A stretch of 64,000 bases of DNA from Sphingomonas arvum (lineage in GTDB: Bacteria; Pseudomonadota; Alphaproteobacteria; Sphingomonadales; Sphingomonadaceae), in the NCBI RefSeq assembly GCF_026013565.1, contig NZ_JAPDOB010000001.1:1014317-1078316 (forward strand). Direction: 5' to 3'. The number at the start of each line of letters is the position of its first letter. The first letter of the stretch is position 1. Below the pieces are notes generated by a model, which worked only from the letters and a program-made list of their open reading frames with translations, was not told the DNA's origin and ran no database searches. Positions 1 to 8,223 of this stretch are shown here, in pieces. Made by a program: the position numbers and the translations under genes.

Positions 1-2
1 CC

Positions 3-101
3 GATCCCAAGATCCGGGATGCGGTGGCCCGCTCGACCTTCGAGCACCTGGTTGGTTTTCAGTTGAGCGAGCAGCAGCTTCGGTACAACGCGACCCGTTA
101 G
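3..101 (+). CDS. C-terminal fragment of an unidentified protein
   Basis: An open frame runs in from the left edge and ends at a TAG at 99-101, giving about 32 residues that end in QQLRYNATR. The fragment is hydrophilic and helix-like and points towards the flagellar genes on the other strand. It is too short to assign to a family. The coding call rests only on the open frame and its plausible alphaproteobacterial composition. Confidence 0.4.
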   Translation, partial: DPKIRDAVARSTFEHLVGFQLSEQQLRYNATR

Positions 102-159
102 ACGATCTCGGCGGCACCCGGCACGTTGTACGAACCATGACCGGGTCAGCGCGGGGCGC

Positions 160-360
160 TCAGGACTGGAGCTGACCTGCAGTAACGACCACCGGGCGGG
201 GAGTGCGCTTGCCCTTTCGGCGGCTGGTGAGATGAATGCGGGCGCAGCGGTCGCAGCGATAGGCGCGCAGGTCGAGGCCAGCCACCGCGGCTGCGGCGAG
301 GGCCTGCCCGGGTGAAGAATAGGCGACTTTCCGGCGGCAGATGCTGAGGCGGGTGCGCAT
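160..360 (-). CDS. small zinc-ribbon-like protein
   Basis: A 66-residue basic protein. It has Cys8 and a C36-x2-C39-x3-H43 cluster (YRCDRCARIHLTSR), which looks like a one-knuckle zinc ribbon or the half-site used by many short phage-like and sphingomonad proteins. It lies downstream of flgH on the same strand with a gap of about 56 bp. The start is the ATG at 360. The function is unknown. Zinc binding is inferred from the cysteine and histidine spacing only. Confidence 0.55.
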   Translation of the reverse strand: MRTRLSICRRKVAYSSPGQALAAAAVAGLDLRAYRCDRCARIHLTSRRKGKRTPRPVVVTAGQLQS

Positions 361-416
361 GGTCGTGACTGCAGCTCCTGCTACGCGTGGGGCGGAGCAG
401 GACTAGCGCGGCGCCG

Positions 417-1187
417 TCAGAACGGGAACAGGGCGTCGTAGATCTGCTGGCCCCAGCGGGCCTGCTGCGCGGAGGTGAGCTGGCCGCGGCCGCCGTAGAG
501 GACCCGCGCTTCGGCGATCTGCGTGTGCTGGATCGAGTTGTCGCGGGCGACGTCCTGTGGGCGGATCAGGCCGGTGACGACCAGCTCGCGCAGCTCGTTG
601 TTGACGCGCATTTCCTGGCGAGCGCGGATCAGGAGGTTACCGTTGGGGCCGACGTCGGTGACCACGGCGGAAAGGGTGAGGTTGAGCTTTTCCGCGCGGT
701 TGATGCTGCCCGAACCATTGCTGCCAGACTTGCTGTCGCCGCCCACGGACGCGCTGGGCGCCTTGCCGGGGAGGACCCGGTCGATCAATTTGTCGACGCC
801 GAGCAGGGAAGCGAGGCTGGCGATCTCGTTGCCGGTGCGGGTGCGGACGGTGGTGTTGGACAGGCTGGCGCTGTCGTTGACGGCGACCCGCACGATCAGG
901 ATGTCGCCTTTCTGATAGGCGCGGTTGTCGCGGAACAGGCCGGAGGCGCCAGCGCGGAAGAGGGAGGCGGTGGGCTCCAGCGCGGCCTCGGTCACAGCTT
1001 CGCGCGGAACCGACGGGGCAGGCGCCTGGTCGCTGCGGCCGCTGCTGGCAATACTGGGTTCCAGCGCCGGGGCGGGCACTTCGGTGGGTTTGCTGAAGCG
1101 GGGGGCGCGGCCAACGCTGGTGACGGTGTTGGCGACGGCGCAGCCGGTCAGGGCGAGGGCGGCGGCAATGACGAGGAGGTGGCGCAT
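417..1187 (-). CDS. flgH: flagellar L-ring protein FlgH
   Basis: Outer-membrane L-ring subunit of the flagellar basal body. The frame is open further upstream, but the start at 1187 gives a lipoprotein signal (MRHLLVIAAALALTGCAV) with the lipobox Cys at about residue 17, so the earlier in-frame start is rejected. Family hallmarks are the YQKGDILIV segment, the LSAVVTDVGPNGNLLI strand region, and the C-terminal RPQDVARDNSI block followed by the YGGRGQL motif. It is 256 residues, normal for the family. It follows flgA by 49 bp and is probably the last flagellar gene of the minus-strand operon. Confidence 0.95.
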   Translation of the reverse strand: MRHLLVIAAALALTGCAVANTVTSVGRAPRFSKPTEVPAPALEPSIASSGRSDQAPAPSVPREAVTEAALEPTASLFRAGASGLFRDNRAYQKGDILIVRVAVNDSASLSNTTVRTRTGNEIASLASLLGVDKLIDRVLPGKAPSASVGGDSKSGSNGSGSINRAEKLNLTLSAVVTDVGPNGNLLIRARQEMRVNNELRELVVTGLIRPQDVARDNSIQHTQIAEARVLYGGRGQLTSAQQARWGQQIYDALFPF

Positions 1188-1236
1188 GGGTGACTCCTGT
1201 GGGTGTCCCTCGACTTCGCTCGGGACGAGCGGGTTC

Positions 1237-1638
1237 TTACGGGGTCGCCAGGGTGACGGTGCCGACGGCAATAACGGTGCCGTCGAGGGTGCGCGTGGTG
1301 GCGCTGGCTACGACCCGGACGGAGTCTCCGCTGCGGCCGTCGCCAAGCGCGCGGCCGGCGGCGGTGATGCGCAGGTTGCCGCTGGCGATCACCAACGTCA
1401 CCGGCTCGCCGCGTTTTACCAGGCGGGGCTCGGCGACGTCGTTGGCGCGGACCAGGGTGCCGGCGGGCAGGCGGCGGAGCGCTTCCTGGCCGAGAATCTG
1501 ATCCGGCCGGGCGAGCGGCGGCAGCGGGCCAGCGCGCTCCTCCAGCACGAAGTCGGCGGCGCTAAGGATGTCGCCGCGCTGTACGTCGTGGGCAAGGACC
1601 GGGATTTCGGCCAGGGCGAGCAGGGCGAGCGCCAGCAT
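1237..1638 (-). CDS. flgA: flagellar P-ring assembly chaperone FlgA
   Basis: Periplasmic chaperone for P-ring (FlgI) assembly. It is 133 residues with a very short hydrophobic start (MLALALLALAEIPVLA) serving as signal peptide, followed by a SAF-like region (VQRGDILSAADF, RLPAGTLVRANDV) and the C-terminal beta domain with ASGNLRITAAGRAL and GDSVRVV. This is at the short end of the family. Its ATG (1638-1636) shares one base with the flgG TGA, so the two genes are translationally coupled. The P-ring gene flgI itself is not in the window. Confidence 0.92.
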   Translation of the reverse strand: MLALALLALAEIPVLAHDVQRGDILSAADFVLEERAGPLPPLARPDQILGQEALRRLPAGTLVRANDVAEPRLVKRGEPVTLVIASGNLRITAAGRALGDGRSGDSVRVVASATTRTLDGTVIAVGTVTLATP

Positions 1639-2420
1639 CAGCGCAGCTGCGTCGAGGTGGCGAGCATCTCGTCCACTGTCTTCACCACGCGGCTATTCAT
1701 CTCGTAGGCGCGCTGGGCGGTGATGAGGGAGGTGATCTCCGCCACCGGATTGACGTTGGACGCTTCGAGGAAACCCTGCTTCAGGGTGCCGAGACCGGGG
1801 TCGCCCGGGGCGGCGACGTTGGGCTGGCCGGAGGCGGAGGTGGCGAGGAACAGATTGCCGCCCTGCGCCTCCAGCCCGGCATCGTTGACGAAGGTGGCGA
1901 GCTGGAGCTGGCCGACGTCCTGCATGTCGGCCTGGCCGTCGAGCTTGACCTGAACCTGACCGGTCGGGCTGATCGTCACGTCCACGGCTTCGGGCGGGAT
2001 CGTAATGCCGGGCTGGACCGGATAGCCGTCGGCAGTGACCAGCTCGCCCTGGTCGGAGAGCTGGAAGGAGCCGGCACGGGTGTACCCGGTCTCGCCGCTC
2101 GGCATGGTGACCTGGAACCAGCCCTGGCCCTGGATAGCCACGTCGTAGCGGTTGGAGGTAGTGGTGAGCGCGCCCTGTTCGGCGATGCGGTAAACGCCGC
2201 CGGTCTTCACGCCGGCGCCGATCTGGATACCGGACGGGGACTTGGCCTCTCCGCCCGTGTTGGCGCCCGGCCGCTGCACCTGCTGGTAGAGCAGGTCCTG
2301 GAATTCGGCCCGCTGGCGGCGGTAGGCCGTTGTGTTCATGTTGGCGATGTTGTTGGAGATGACGTCGACGTTGGTCTGCTGGGCAAGCATTCCGGTGGCG
2401 GCGATGGACAGGCTGCGCAT
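1638..2420 (-). CDS. flgG: flagellar distal rod protein FlgG
   Basis: Distal rod subunit. It is 260 residues, the standard length. The N-terminus carries the rod/hook motif (ATGMLAQQTNVDVISNNIAN), the middle the GQGWFQV segment, and the C-terminus the classical helix (ASNVNPVAEITSLITAQRAY) that forms the D0 coiled coil. No frameshift or unusual feature was seen. It is followed with a one-base overlap by flgA and preceded at 18 bp by the four-helix protein. Confidence 0.97.
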   Translation of the reverse strand: MRSLSIAATGMLAQQTNVDVISNNIANMNTTAYRRQRAEFQDLLYQQVQRPGANTGGEAKSPSGIQIGAGVKTGGVYRIAEQGALTTTSNRYDVAIQGQGWFQVTMPSGETGYTRAGSFQLSDQGELVTADGYPVQPGITIPPEAVDVTISPTGQVQVKLDGQADMQDVGQLQLATFVNDAGLEAQGGNLFLATSASGQPNVAAPGDPGLGTLKQGFLEASNVNPVAEITSLITAQRAYEMNSRVVKTVDEMLATSTQLR

Positions 2421-2438
2421 GGTGCGGGACTCCTGGGG

Positions 2439-3014
2439 TTAGTTGCGGAAAGAGCCGAGGCGGTCGATGGCGCGCTTGCGCAGGTCGGCGATGTCGGCGC
2501 TCAATTTCTGGCTAGTCTGGTATGCAGCCATGACCTTGGACAGCTCGTGGCTGGCCTCATTTCCCTGGGCGAGCAGGCGCAGGCCTTCCTCGCGCCGTCC
2601 GGCATTGATATCCGCCAGCCCTTCCCGGAGCAGCCCGTATACTTCGTTGATCCGGGTCGTGAGATTGGCGGTATGCTGCGTGATGGTCTGGTCGAGCTTG
2701 GCGGCACTGGCGAGCGCATCGATCGCACCATCGCGGGACTGGGTAACCTCCAGCGATGCTTCCCGCATCTCGCCCGGCGAAGTGTAGAGCGCGGCGGCAT
2801 AAGCGCTCTGCACCATCTCGGTAACGAAGCGATTGCTGCGCACCAGCCGGACGGTCGAGGGAAACTCCACGTTCGTCAGTTGGCTATATTCGTCGTCGAT
2901 CTGGCTGGTCTTGTAGGCGTAGTAACCCGACACGCCCAGCGCGACTAAGCCCAGCGCAAGGATGGCGGACAGGATCTTCGGCATGATCCTGGTGTTCTCC
3001 AATAATCTCTTCAT
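2439..3014 (-). CDS. membrane-anchored four-helix-bundle protein, chemoreceptor ligand-domain-like
   Basis: A 191-residue protein with one N-terminal membrane helix (about residues 12-32, ILSAILALGLVALGVSGYYA), then a long helical region resembling the 4HB_MCP sensory domain. There is no HAMP or MCP signalling domain, so it is either a stand-alone sensory module or a shortened chemoreceptor. Its stop lies 18 bp before flgG, so it probably shares the flagellar transcript. A role in motility signalling is inferred from context. The helix composition resembles 4HB chemoreceptors, but no catalytic or signalling motif is visible. Confidence 0.75.
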   Translation of the reverse strand: MKRLLENTRIMPKILSAILALGLVALGVSGYYAYKTSQIDDEYSQLTNVEFPSTVRLVRSNRFVTEMVQSAYAAALYTSPGEMREASLEVTQSRDGAIDALASAAKLDQTITQHTANLTTRINEVYGLLREGLADINAGRREEGLRLLAQGNEASHELSKVMAAYQTSQKLSADIADLRKRAIDRLGSFRN

Positions 3015-3117
3015 CGCTCCTGCCCTTGTTGCATGAGGGTGGCGCGCGGGCCCTAAGCGCGCCGCGACGTCGTCAGCATTATAGGAGAGGGCGGACCGGC
3101 TCCGGTCCGGAGAGTGG

Positions 3118-3399
3118 CTAAGTGGCGCCGACGGTGGGGCTGGCGAGCAAGTCGCGGTCGAGGAATTGCCCGCCTGCCTCGTTGCCGAGACTCCATTGAA
3201 TGCGGGCGTGGACGGTCCGCCCCTTGTCCAAGCGAAGGGTCACGAGATCGCCGGCCTGGAGGTCGTCGGAATGCTCGATCCGGAACCCGGACGCGGACAA
3301 GTCACGGATGACCACCTGGGTCTCGTGCCCGTCCGCCGCGATAAGCATCACGAGGAACTCGACGTCGACTCGCGGTGCCCGACTCATGCAGCTTCGCAA
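3118..3399 (-). CDS. PilZ-domain protein
   Basis: A 93-residue single-domain PilZ protein. The second c-di-GMP motif is clear (DLSASGFRI, matching DxSxxG). The first is only RAPR, that is RxxR instead of the canonical RxxxR, so nucleotide binding is plausible but not assured. The start could be the first ATG at 3399 or the internal Met5 (MSRAPRVDV). It sits about 100 bp upstream of the four-helix and flagellar genes on the same strand, consistent with c-di-GMP control of motility, which is an inference. Confidence 0.82.
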   Translation of the reverse strand: MRSCMSRAPRVDVEFLVMLIAADGHETQVVIRDLSASGFRIEHSDDLQAGDLVTLRLDKGRTVHARIQWSLGNEAGGQFLDRDLLASPTVGAT

Positions 3400-3414
3400 C
3401 TACTCAACAACGGG

Positions 3415-4785
3415 TTAACCATTCTCGGGTTGATGGCGAGTTGCCGGTATCGACGCAACCCTGGCGGGCGCTGCCGGCGCGGGTCGACCGGCCGGGGCCA
3501 CACGCCAAATGACGTTCGCGAGATCGTCAGCAACGATCAGGGCGCCGCGCGGATCGAGCGTCACGCCGACTGGGCGACCAAAGGTCTTGCCGTCGCCCCC
3601 CTGAAAGCCGGTGACGAAGTCTATGGGCGGGCCGGACGGCCGACCGCCGCTAAACGGCACGAATACAACCTTGTAGCCGGCCGGGGTGCGGCGGTTCCAG
3701 CTGCCGTGCTCGCCAACGAAGACTCCGTTGGCGAAGCGCGCGCCCATGACTCCGCTGGAGAAGGTCAGACCGAGCGCGGCGACGTGGGAGCCGAGGGCGT
3801 AGTCGGGGGCGACGGCCTTGGCGAGCATGTCCTCGCGGTACGGCTGGACGCGACGGTCGGGATGGCGGCCCCAATAAGCGTAGGGCCAGCCGTAGAAGGC
3901 GCCTTCCCGGATGGAGGTCAGGTAGTCGGGCACCAGGTTGGGGCCGATCTCGTCACGCTCCTGGACAACCGCGAACAGCTGGCCGGTTCCAGGCTGGAAG
4001 GCGAGCGCGGTCGGGTTGCGCGTGCCGGTCGCGAACGGTCGGCTGGCGCCGGTTTGCGCGTCGATCTGCCAGATCATCGCCCGGTTCTCCTCTGCCTCCA
4101 TGCCGGCCTCGCCGATGTTGCTGTTGGAGCCGATACCCACATAGAGGAAGCGCCCATCGGGGCTGGCCGCCAGCGACTTGGTCCAATGATGATTGAGCTT
4201 GGATGGTAGCGCGGTAACAACCGCCGGCGGGCCGCTCGCGCGGGTCTGTCCTGGTTGGTAGTCGAAGCGCACCAGGGCGTCCTGGTTGGCAACGAACAAG
4301 CGGTTGCCGATTAGTGCAAGGCCGTAGGGCGCATTGAGATGGTCGGCAAAGACGGTCCGCCCCTCGTAGACTCCATCGCCATCGGCATCGCGCAGCAGCG
4401 TCAGGCGGTTGCCAGCCTTGGCCGAACTGGTGCCACGCTCCTTGAGCACGCCGGCAAAGAAATCCTTGGGCCGCATAATGTGCCCATCCTGGCCACCTTT
4501 GCCCTCTGCAATCAGGATGTCGCCATTAGGCAGGACCAAGGTCTGGCGCGGGATGCCGAGGCCTGTGGCGATAGCCGTCACGGTGTAGCCCTGCGGCACT
4601 GTCGGGCGATTGGCGCCCCAGCCGTTCTTGGCCGGATCAGCAATCTTCATGGTGGGCAGCAGTCCGCGGTGCGGTTCGGGTAGGGTCGGGCTGGGCCCGG
4701 TCTGCGGCAAGGTCGGGTCCTGACCTCCGCAGGCGGTGAGCAGCGCGCAGGACAGCAGCATGGTGGCAAGGTGGGCGCGGGTCAT
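3415..4785 (-). CDS. sorbosone dehydrogenase-like PQQ/beta-propeller lipoprotein
   Basis: A 456-residue exported lipoprotein (signal MTRAHLATMLLSCALLTACGG, lipobox Cys at about 19) of the soluble glucose/L-sorbosone dehydrogenase beta-propeller family. Typical blades are visible: VLPNGDILIAEGKGG, NAPYGLALIGNRLFVAN, a YVGIGSNSNIG segment, GTRNPTALAFQPGTG and GRPVGVTLDPRGALIVADD. The family oxidises sugars or aldoses with PQQ in the periplasm; the substrate here is unknown. It overlaps the upstream DUF2231 gene by 4 bp (ATGA), so the two are co-translated. That pairing is common in proteobacteria. Confidence 0.88.
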   Translation of the reverse strand: MTRAHLATMLLSCALLTACGGQDPTLPQTGPSPTLPEPHRGLLPTMKIADPAKNGWGANRPTVPQGYTVTAIATGLGIPRQTLVLPNGDILIAEGKGGQDGHIMRPKDFFAGVLKERGTSSAKAGNRLTLLRDADGDGVYEGRTVFADHLNAPYGLALIGNRLFVANQDALVRFDYQPGQTRASGPPAVVTALPSKLNHHWTKSLAASPDGRFLYVGIGSNSNIGEAGMEAEENRAMIWQIDAQTGASRPFATGTRNPTALAFQPGTGQLFAVVQERDEIGPNLVPDYLTSIREGAFYGWPYAYWGRHPDRRVQPYREDMLAKAVAPDYALGSHVAALGLTFSSGVMGARFANGVFVGEHGSWNRRTPAGYKVVFVPFSGGRPSGPPIDFVTGFQGGDGKTFGRPVGVTLDPRGALIVADDLANVIWRVAPAGRPAPAAPARVASIPATRHQPENG

Positions 4786-5207
4786 CGGGCAGCTCCCGAA
4801 CGAATGGTGGAGAAGCCGAGCCAGGTTGCGGCCAGCACGAGCAGGAAAACGATCACGTCGAGCACCAGCGCCTCGGGCATCGGCGCGTTTGCGTCCTTGG
4901 TGTGCACGAAGGCGGCGATCAGCCCCAGGATGAAGGCGACCAGGAGGAGCAGCACGAACAGCGCGGACCCGCGATCGCGAGGGACGTCAGCGCGGAAAAT
5001 GTCGATCAGCGCCCATAGGGTAGCGAACCCGAGGAACACCATTCCGCCGGCATTCAGCCAGGCCGCGAAGTTGATCCACTGGACGTAGAAGGATTTGGCG
5101 TAAGTCCAGTCGCTGAGCCAGGCGCCGAGAAACAGCGACAGGCTGCAGGCGAGCAGGACAGCGGGAACGGGATGGAGTGTCCGGCGGACCGGCAGGGTAG
5201 TGGCCAA
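4782..5207 (-). CDS. DUF2231-type inner membrane protein
   Basis: A 141-residue protein with four predicted membrane helices (about residues 15-32, 42-68, 85-105 and 115-135). An HPVPAVLL motif near the N-terminus and the LSDWTY segment are characteristic of DUF2231 proteins, which often accompany periplasmic sorbosone dehydrogenases or cytochrome partners. Its stop overlaps the downstream dehydrogenase start by 4 bp. A membrane anchor or electron-transfer partner role is inferred from that coupling; no haem ligands are obvious. Confidence 0.75.
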   Translation of the reverse strand: MATTLPVRRTLHPVPAVLLACSLSLFLGAWLSDWTYAKSFYVQWINFAAWLNAGGMVFLGFATLWALIDIFRADVPRDRGSALFVLLLLVAFILGLIAAFVHTKDANAPMPEALVLDVIVFLLVLAATWLGFSTIRSGAAR

Positions 5208-5293
5208 GAGCGGTCCCCTTTTGCTGGGAGGCGCGGGAAGTCGCCCGCGGTTAACGGGAGCAATGCCGCAGCGGCAGGTCGGTTCCCCGGCCC

Positions 5294-5319
5294 GGAACGG
5301 TGGCCGCCTGTCCCGGGTT
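5294..5319 (+). promoter_or_regulatory. possible EcfG-type general stress promoter
   Basis: GGAAC at 5294-5298 and GTT at 5317-5319, spaced 18 bp, resemble the alphaproteobacterial EcfG consensus (GGAAC-N16/17-CGTT). It lies 29 bp before the DUF3008 start. The last element is GGTT rather than CGTT and the spacing is one base long, so this is a weak call. Confidence 0.3.
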
Positions 5320-5347
5320 AATCGAGCGGGAAGCGAGGAGATTGGAA

Positions 5348-5533
5348 ATGCCAGCCAAGTCGAACGCCCAGCAGCAGGCGGCCGGCATCGCCCTGTCCGT
5401 CAAGGAAGGCGAGGCGCCAAGGAGCAGCCTCAAGGGCGCGAGCAAGAGCATGTTCGAGTCAATGTCGGAGGCCGAGCTGAAGAAGATGGCGTCGACCAGC
5501 AGAAAGGGTAAACCGAGCCACGTGGGCGACTAG
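5348..5533 (+). CDS. DUF3008 family small protein
   Basis: A 61-residue hydrophilic protein starting MPAKSNAQQQAAGIALS, the conserved opening of DUF3008. The open frame extends 16 codons further upstream, but an AGGAGAT sequence precedes the ATG at 5348 at suitable distance, which fixes this start. The rest contains an SMSEAELKKMAST segment typical of the family. Function is unknown; relatives are often stress-induced. Its end overlaps the convergent glycosyltransferase gene by 4 bp. Confidence 0.75.
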   Translation: MPAKSNAQQQAAGIALSVKEGEAPRSSLKGASKSMFESMSEAELKKMASTSRKGKPSHVGD

Positions 5534-6669
5534 TCTGCGACCCTCATCCAGCGGTCGTGCAGCAGCCCACCAAGCGCAACCAGTACCGCGAGTGGGATCG
5601 TGTTGGGACCCGAATACATGGCGAGGAAGTGGCCGATCGGCAGCCAGCAGCCGAGCCACACGATTAGAATCAGGCTGGTACGCCGGCCCTGGCCGATCCA
5701 CCAGGCGGCGGGCACCAGCAGTAACAGGCTGTCGTAGGTCAGGAGATAGGGTGAGACCAGCAGGGTGGCGGCCGCGAGCACCGGCACCTTCTCCCGCCAG
5801 TCCTGCGCCCAAGCGAGCGCGGTAACGCCCACCGCGAAGGCAGCGAAGGCAAGCTGCACGGCCATGCCGGCCGCCAGTGATCCGCCGAAATAGCGGACAA
5901 ACGCGTAGGGCGTGGCAAACTCATCCCACGGCCAGCCATTCCCGCGCAACCACCCGGTGTAGACCGGCATCAGTTGGAGAAAGCCGCGGTAGGTGGCGGT
6001 GCCGAACACCACCCAGGCCGCCAGCAGCGCGACGCCCGCGCTGAGCAGGGCACCCGGAATCGCGGCCCATCGCCGACCCGCCAGCACCGCCACCGGCAGC
6101 AGAAGCGCGAGTTGCGGCTTGATCACCATCAGGCCCAAGATCAGGCCGCCGACAAATGGTCGCTCAGACAAGCGGCGCAGGCCGGCGAGCAGGATGGCGG
6201 CAACCACGAACGAGCTCTGCCCTAGCAGGTAGGTCATCAGCACGGCGGGCTGGGACATGACAAAGGGCGTAGGCGCGTACGACTTGGCAACCCGCCAGTA
6301 GAGAATGGCGGTGACCGCCACCCACAAGGCGAACGCCGGGACGTACGGGGCTAGGCTGAAGGGGGTGACTGCGAACAGGAAGGGCGGCGGATAGGGGAAT
6401 GGCATATTGCCGTCGAGCGGGCCGACCAGCGATTCCTGCAAGGCGCGGTGCTGCCACAGGTCGTAGGCGAGCGGGGCCTTGCCGCCGAGCACGAAGTGGC
6501 CCGCCGCCCAGAAGCTCAGATAATCGCTGAGGAAGTTCTCCCGGGCGTTCCAGCTGAGCGCGAGCAGGCCGATGCCGACGAACAGCAGGGCGAACCCGAC
6601 CGCCGCGGTGCGGAGCAGCGGCGGCCGCCGCTCCGTCAGCGCCGGGCTTGCAACTTGTGCGGCCTCCAT
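5530..6669 (-). CDS. GT87-like polyprenol-dependent glycosyltransferase (DUF2029)
   Basis: An integral membrane protein of about 379 residues with roughly ten hydrophobic helices. An early FLSDYLSFWAAGHFVL loop carries the Asp-containing motif typical of GT-C enzymes of family GT87/DUF2029, followed by an acceptor loop with NMPFPYPPPFLF. Known relatives transfer mannose from polyprenyl phosphate. The start at 6669 is chosen because a GGGGGGA ribosome-binding site lies just upstream; an in-frame start 23 codons earlier has none. It is monocistronic. The sugar donor and acceptor are not determinable. Confidence 0.78.
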   Translation of the reverse strand: MEAAQVASPALTERRPPLLRTAAVGFALLFVGIGLLALSWNARENFLSDYLSFWAAGHFVLGGKAPLAYDLWQHRALQESLVGPLDGNMPFPYPPPFLFAVTPFSLAPYVPAFALWVAVTAILYWRVAKSYAPTPFVMSQPAVLMTYLLGQSSFVVAAILLAGLRRLSERPFVGGLILGLMVIKPQLALLLPVAVLAGRRWAAIPGALLSAGVALLAAWVVFGTATYRGFLQLMPVYTGWLRGNGWPWDEFATPYAFVRYFGGSLAAGMAVQLAFAAFAVGVTALAWAQDWREKVPVLAAATLLVSPYLLTYDSLLLLVPAAWWIGQGRRTSLILIVWLGCWLPIGHFLAMYSGPNTIPLAVLVALGGLLHDRWMRVAD

Positions 6670-6833
6670 CTGCGTCCCCCCAGCCCCGTTGTGACGCGCC
6701 CGGCGACCAGCTGCAAGCGGCTCGTTACGCAACCGCAATTCTGGGAACGCAAGCCGCCGCCGTCCGGTTTACGATGCAGTAAGCAGTAGCGAACTAGGGA
6801 GGGCGACGAGCAGAGGAAGGCAGCGGAAAAGCG

Positions 6834-7607
6834 ATGATCTGGAGCCGTCTCAGCCAGCGTTACGAAGCGAAGGCGGCGGCCGTCCTGGCGACGCTGGAAA
6901 CCCGCTTCGACCGCTTCCTGATCGGCTGGCTCTTGCTGGCCGGACTTGCCGCCACCGCCCGCGTCGCCACCAGCCCGCCAATCCATGGCCCGGTGCTGGG
7001 CAGCGTGCTTCCCTACATCCTGCTGGTGTTCGCGCCGGTTGTTTCCGTTCTGCTGGCACGGCGCTGGTTCGCGGACGGCGATCGGCAGCCGCAGCCCGAG
7101 CATCGCCTGGCGCGCGTCGGGCAGTGGCGTGACGTTGGGCGGGCCGAGGCGCGCTGCCATCCGCTGTACGGGACCAAGGGCATCATGGTCTCGCTGCTGG
7201 TCGGCATCCTGCTCAACATCCCGGTGCGGGCGATGGAATATCTGGGCTCGATCCCGGCCATTTCCGGCCCAGTGCCCACCTGGCTGCTGGTGCTGCATAC
7301 GACCATGAGCCTCGACGTGGTGCTGCTGACCAGCCTTTATGCGGTGGCGTTCGTCGCCGCGCTGCACCGGGTGCCGCTGTTCCCGCGGCTGCTGGCGGCG
7401 ATCTGGGGGGTCGACCTGCTGATGCAGCTGGTCGCCGCCAGGCTGATCGGAGCCACCCCAGGGCTGCCGGCAACGGTGGCCGCGCCGCTGCACGACATGT
7501 TGCACGGCAATGTGACCAAGGTCCTGATCAGCATCGGCGTGTGGCTGCCCTACCTGCTGCTGTCGAAGCGGGTGAACGTCACCTACCGGAGCCGAGTCGC
7601 GGCCTGA
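6834..7607 (+). CDS. multi-pass membrane protein, DUF2569-like C-terminus
   Basis: A 257-residue protein with six probable membrane segments. The last part (IGVWLPYLLLSKRVNVTYRSR) matches the ending typical of YdgK/DUF2569 proteins (a W-x-PY-x3-SKRV pattern). The N-terminal 35 residues are cytosolic and basic. Transcribed divergently from the glycosyltransferase. Function is unknown; the family label is moderately supported and based on the C-terminal signature only. Confidence 0.65.
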   Translation: MIWSRLSQRYEAKAAAVLATLETRFDRFLIGWLLLAGLAATARVATSPPIHGPVLGSVLPYILLVFAPVVSVLLARRWFADGDRQPQPEHRLARVGQWRDVGRAEARCHPLYGTKGIMVSLLVGILLNIPVRAMEYLGSIPAISGPVPTWLLVLHTTMSLDVVLLTSLYAVAFVAALHRVPLFPRLLAAIWGVDLLMQLVAARLIGATPGLPATVAAPLHDMLHGNVTKVLISIGVWLPYLLLSKRVNVTYRSRVAA

Positions 7608-7995
7608 CGGCCCGAGTCGCAGTCCGGGCGCCCTGATTCGCGTTCAGAATGTTGAGAAAACGACCGTTTTCCCGCCACACGGACGCAAAAACGTCCGGTA
7701 ATGAGACAATTCCAAAGTACTAGACCCTTGCTCGCTCGCGCGCGAAAACGCTGCTGAGACAGGAACTTACGGCCAATTTCCGCCAACCCGTCGTATAACG
7801 CGGATTTAATCCGATTGGTTGACAGTCCATTAACATGGCAGCAGCTTTCCCCCAGCTGAGTGGCTTGGGGGCTCACCCAACGGTGGCCGTAACCTGCTGA
7901 ATTCGCGGGCGGTCGAAGTTGTTCCCTGATCCTCACGGCGCTCACTGGCCAACCCGGACTGGGCCGGCGGCCGAGCTGAACAAAGGGGTAGGAAC
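7608..7995 (+). other. leader and promoter region of the tad locus
   Basis: About 390 bp without a credible gene precede the first pilin. A TTGACA hexamer lies at 7819-7824, but no good -10 follows at 16-18 bp. The long leader fits a strongly regulated pilin transcript with a 5' UTR. No sigma-54 element was recognised. The pilin ribosome-binding site is GGGGTAGGAAC at about 7985-7995. Confidence 0.4.
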
Positions 7996-8199
7996 ATGAA
8001 CACTTTCATCTCGATGCTGAAGGACGAGTCGGGCGCGTCGGCGGCCGAATATGCGCTGATCCTGGCGATCGTCGGCACCGGCATCGCCGTTGCCTCCGTG
8101 GCGCTGGGCGGTTCGATCAAGAACGCCATGACCAAGGCTGCGGACTGCATCGCCAACCCGCCAGCTGCCAGCGCGACGACCTGCGGCGCCGTCAAGTAA
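7996..8199 (+). CDS. flp: Flp/Fap-type pilin, copy 1
   Basis: A 67-residue type IVb pilin. The prepilin motif is G-ASAAEY (cleavage after Gly12, Glu at +5, Tyr at +6), followed by the hydrophobic helix ALILAIVGTGIAVASVAL. The mature C-terminus has two cysteines (ADCIANPP and TTCG), which may form a disulfide. It is the first gene of the tad locus. The following pilin is nearly identical through the whole central region, showing a tandem duplication. Confidence 0.95.
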   Translation: MNTFISMLKDESGASAAEYALILAIVGTGIAVASVALGGSIKNAMTKAADCIANPPAASATTCGAVK

Positions 8200-8223
8200 G
8201 CCAGTCGGGACGAGGAGATCGAC

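Noticed and set aside
387..1193. Plus-strand Ala/Gly/Asp-rich frame
   Set aside because: Antisense to flgH, no start context or homology pattern.
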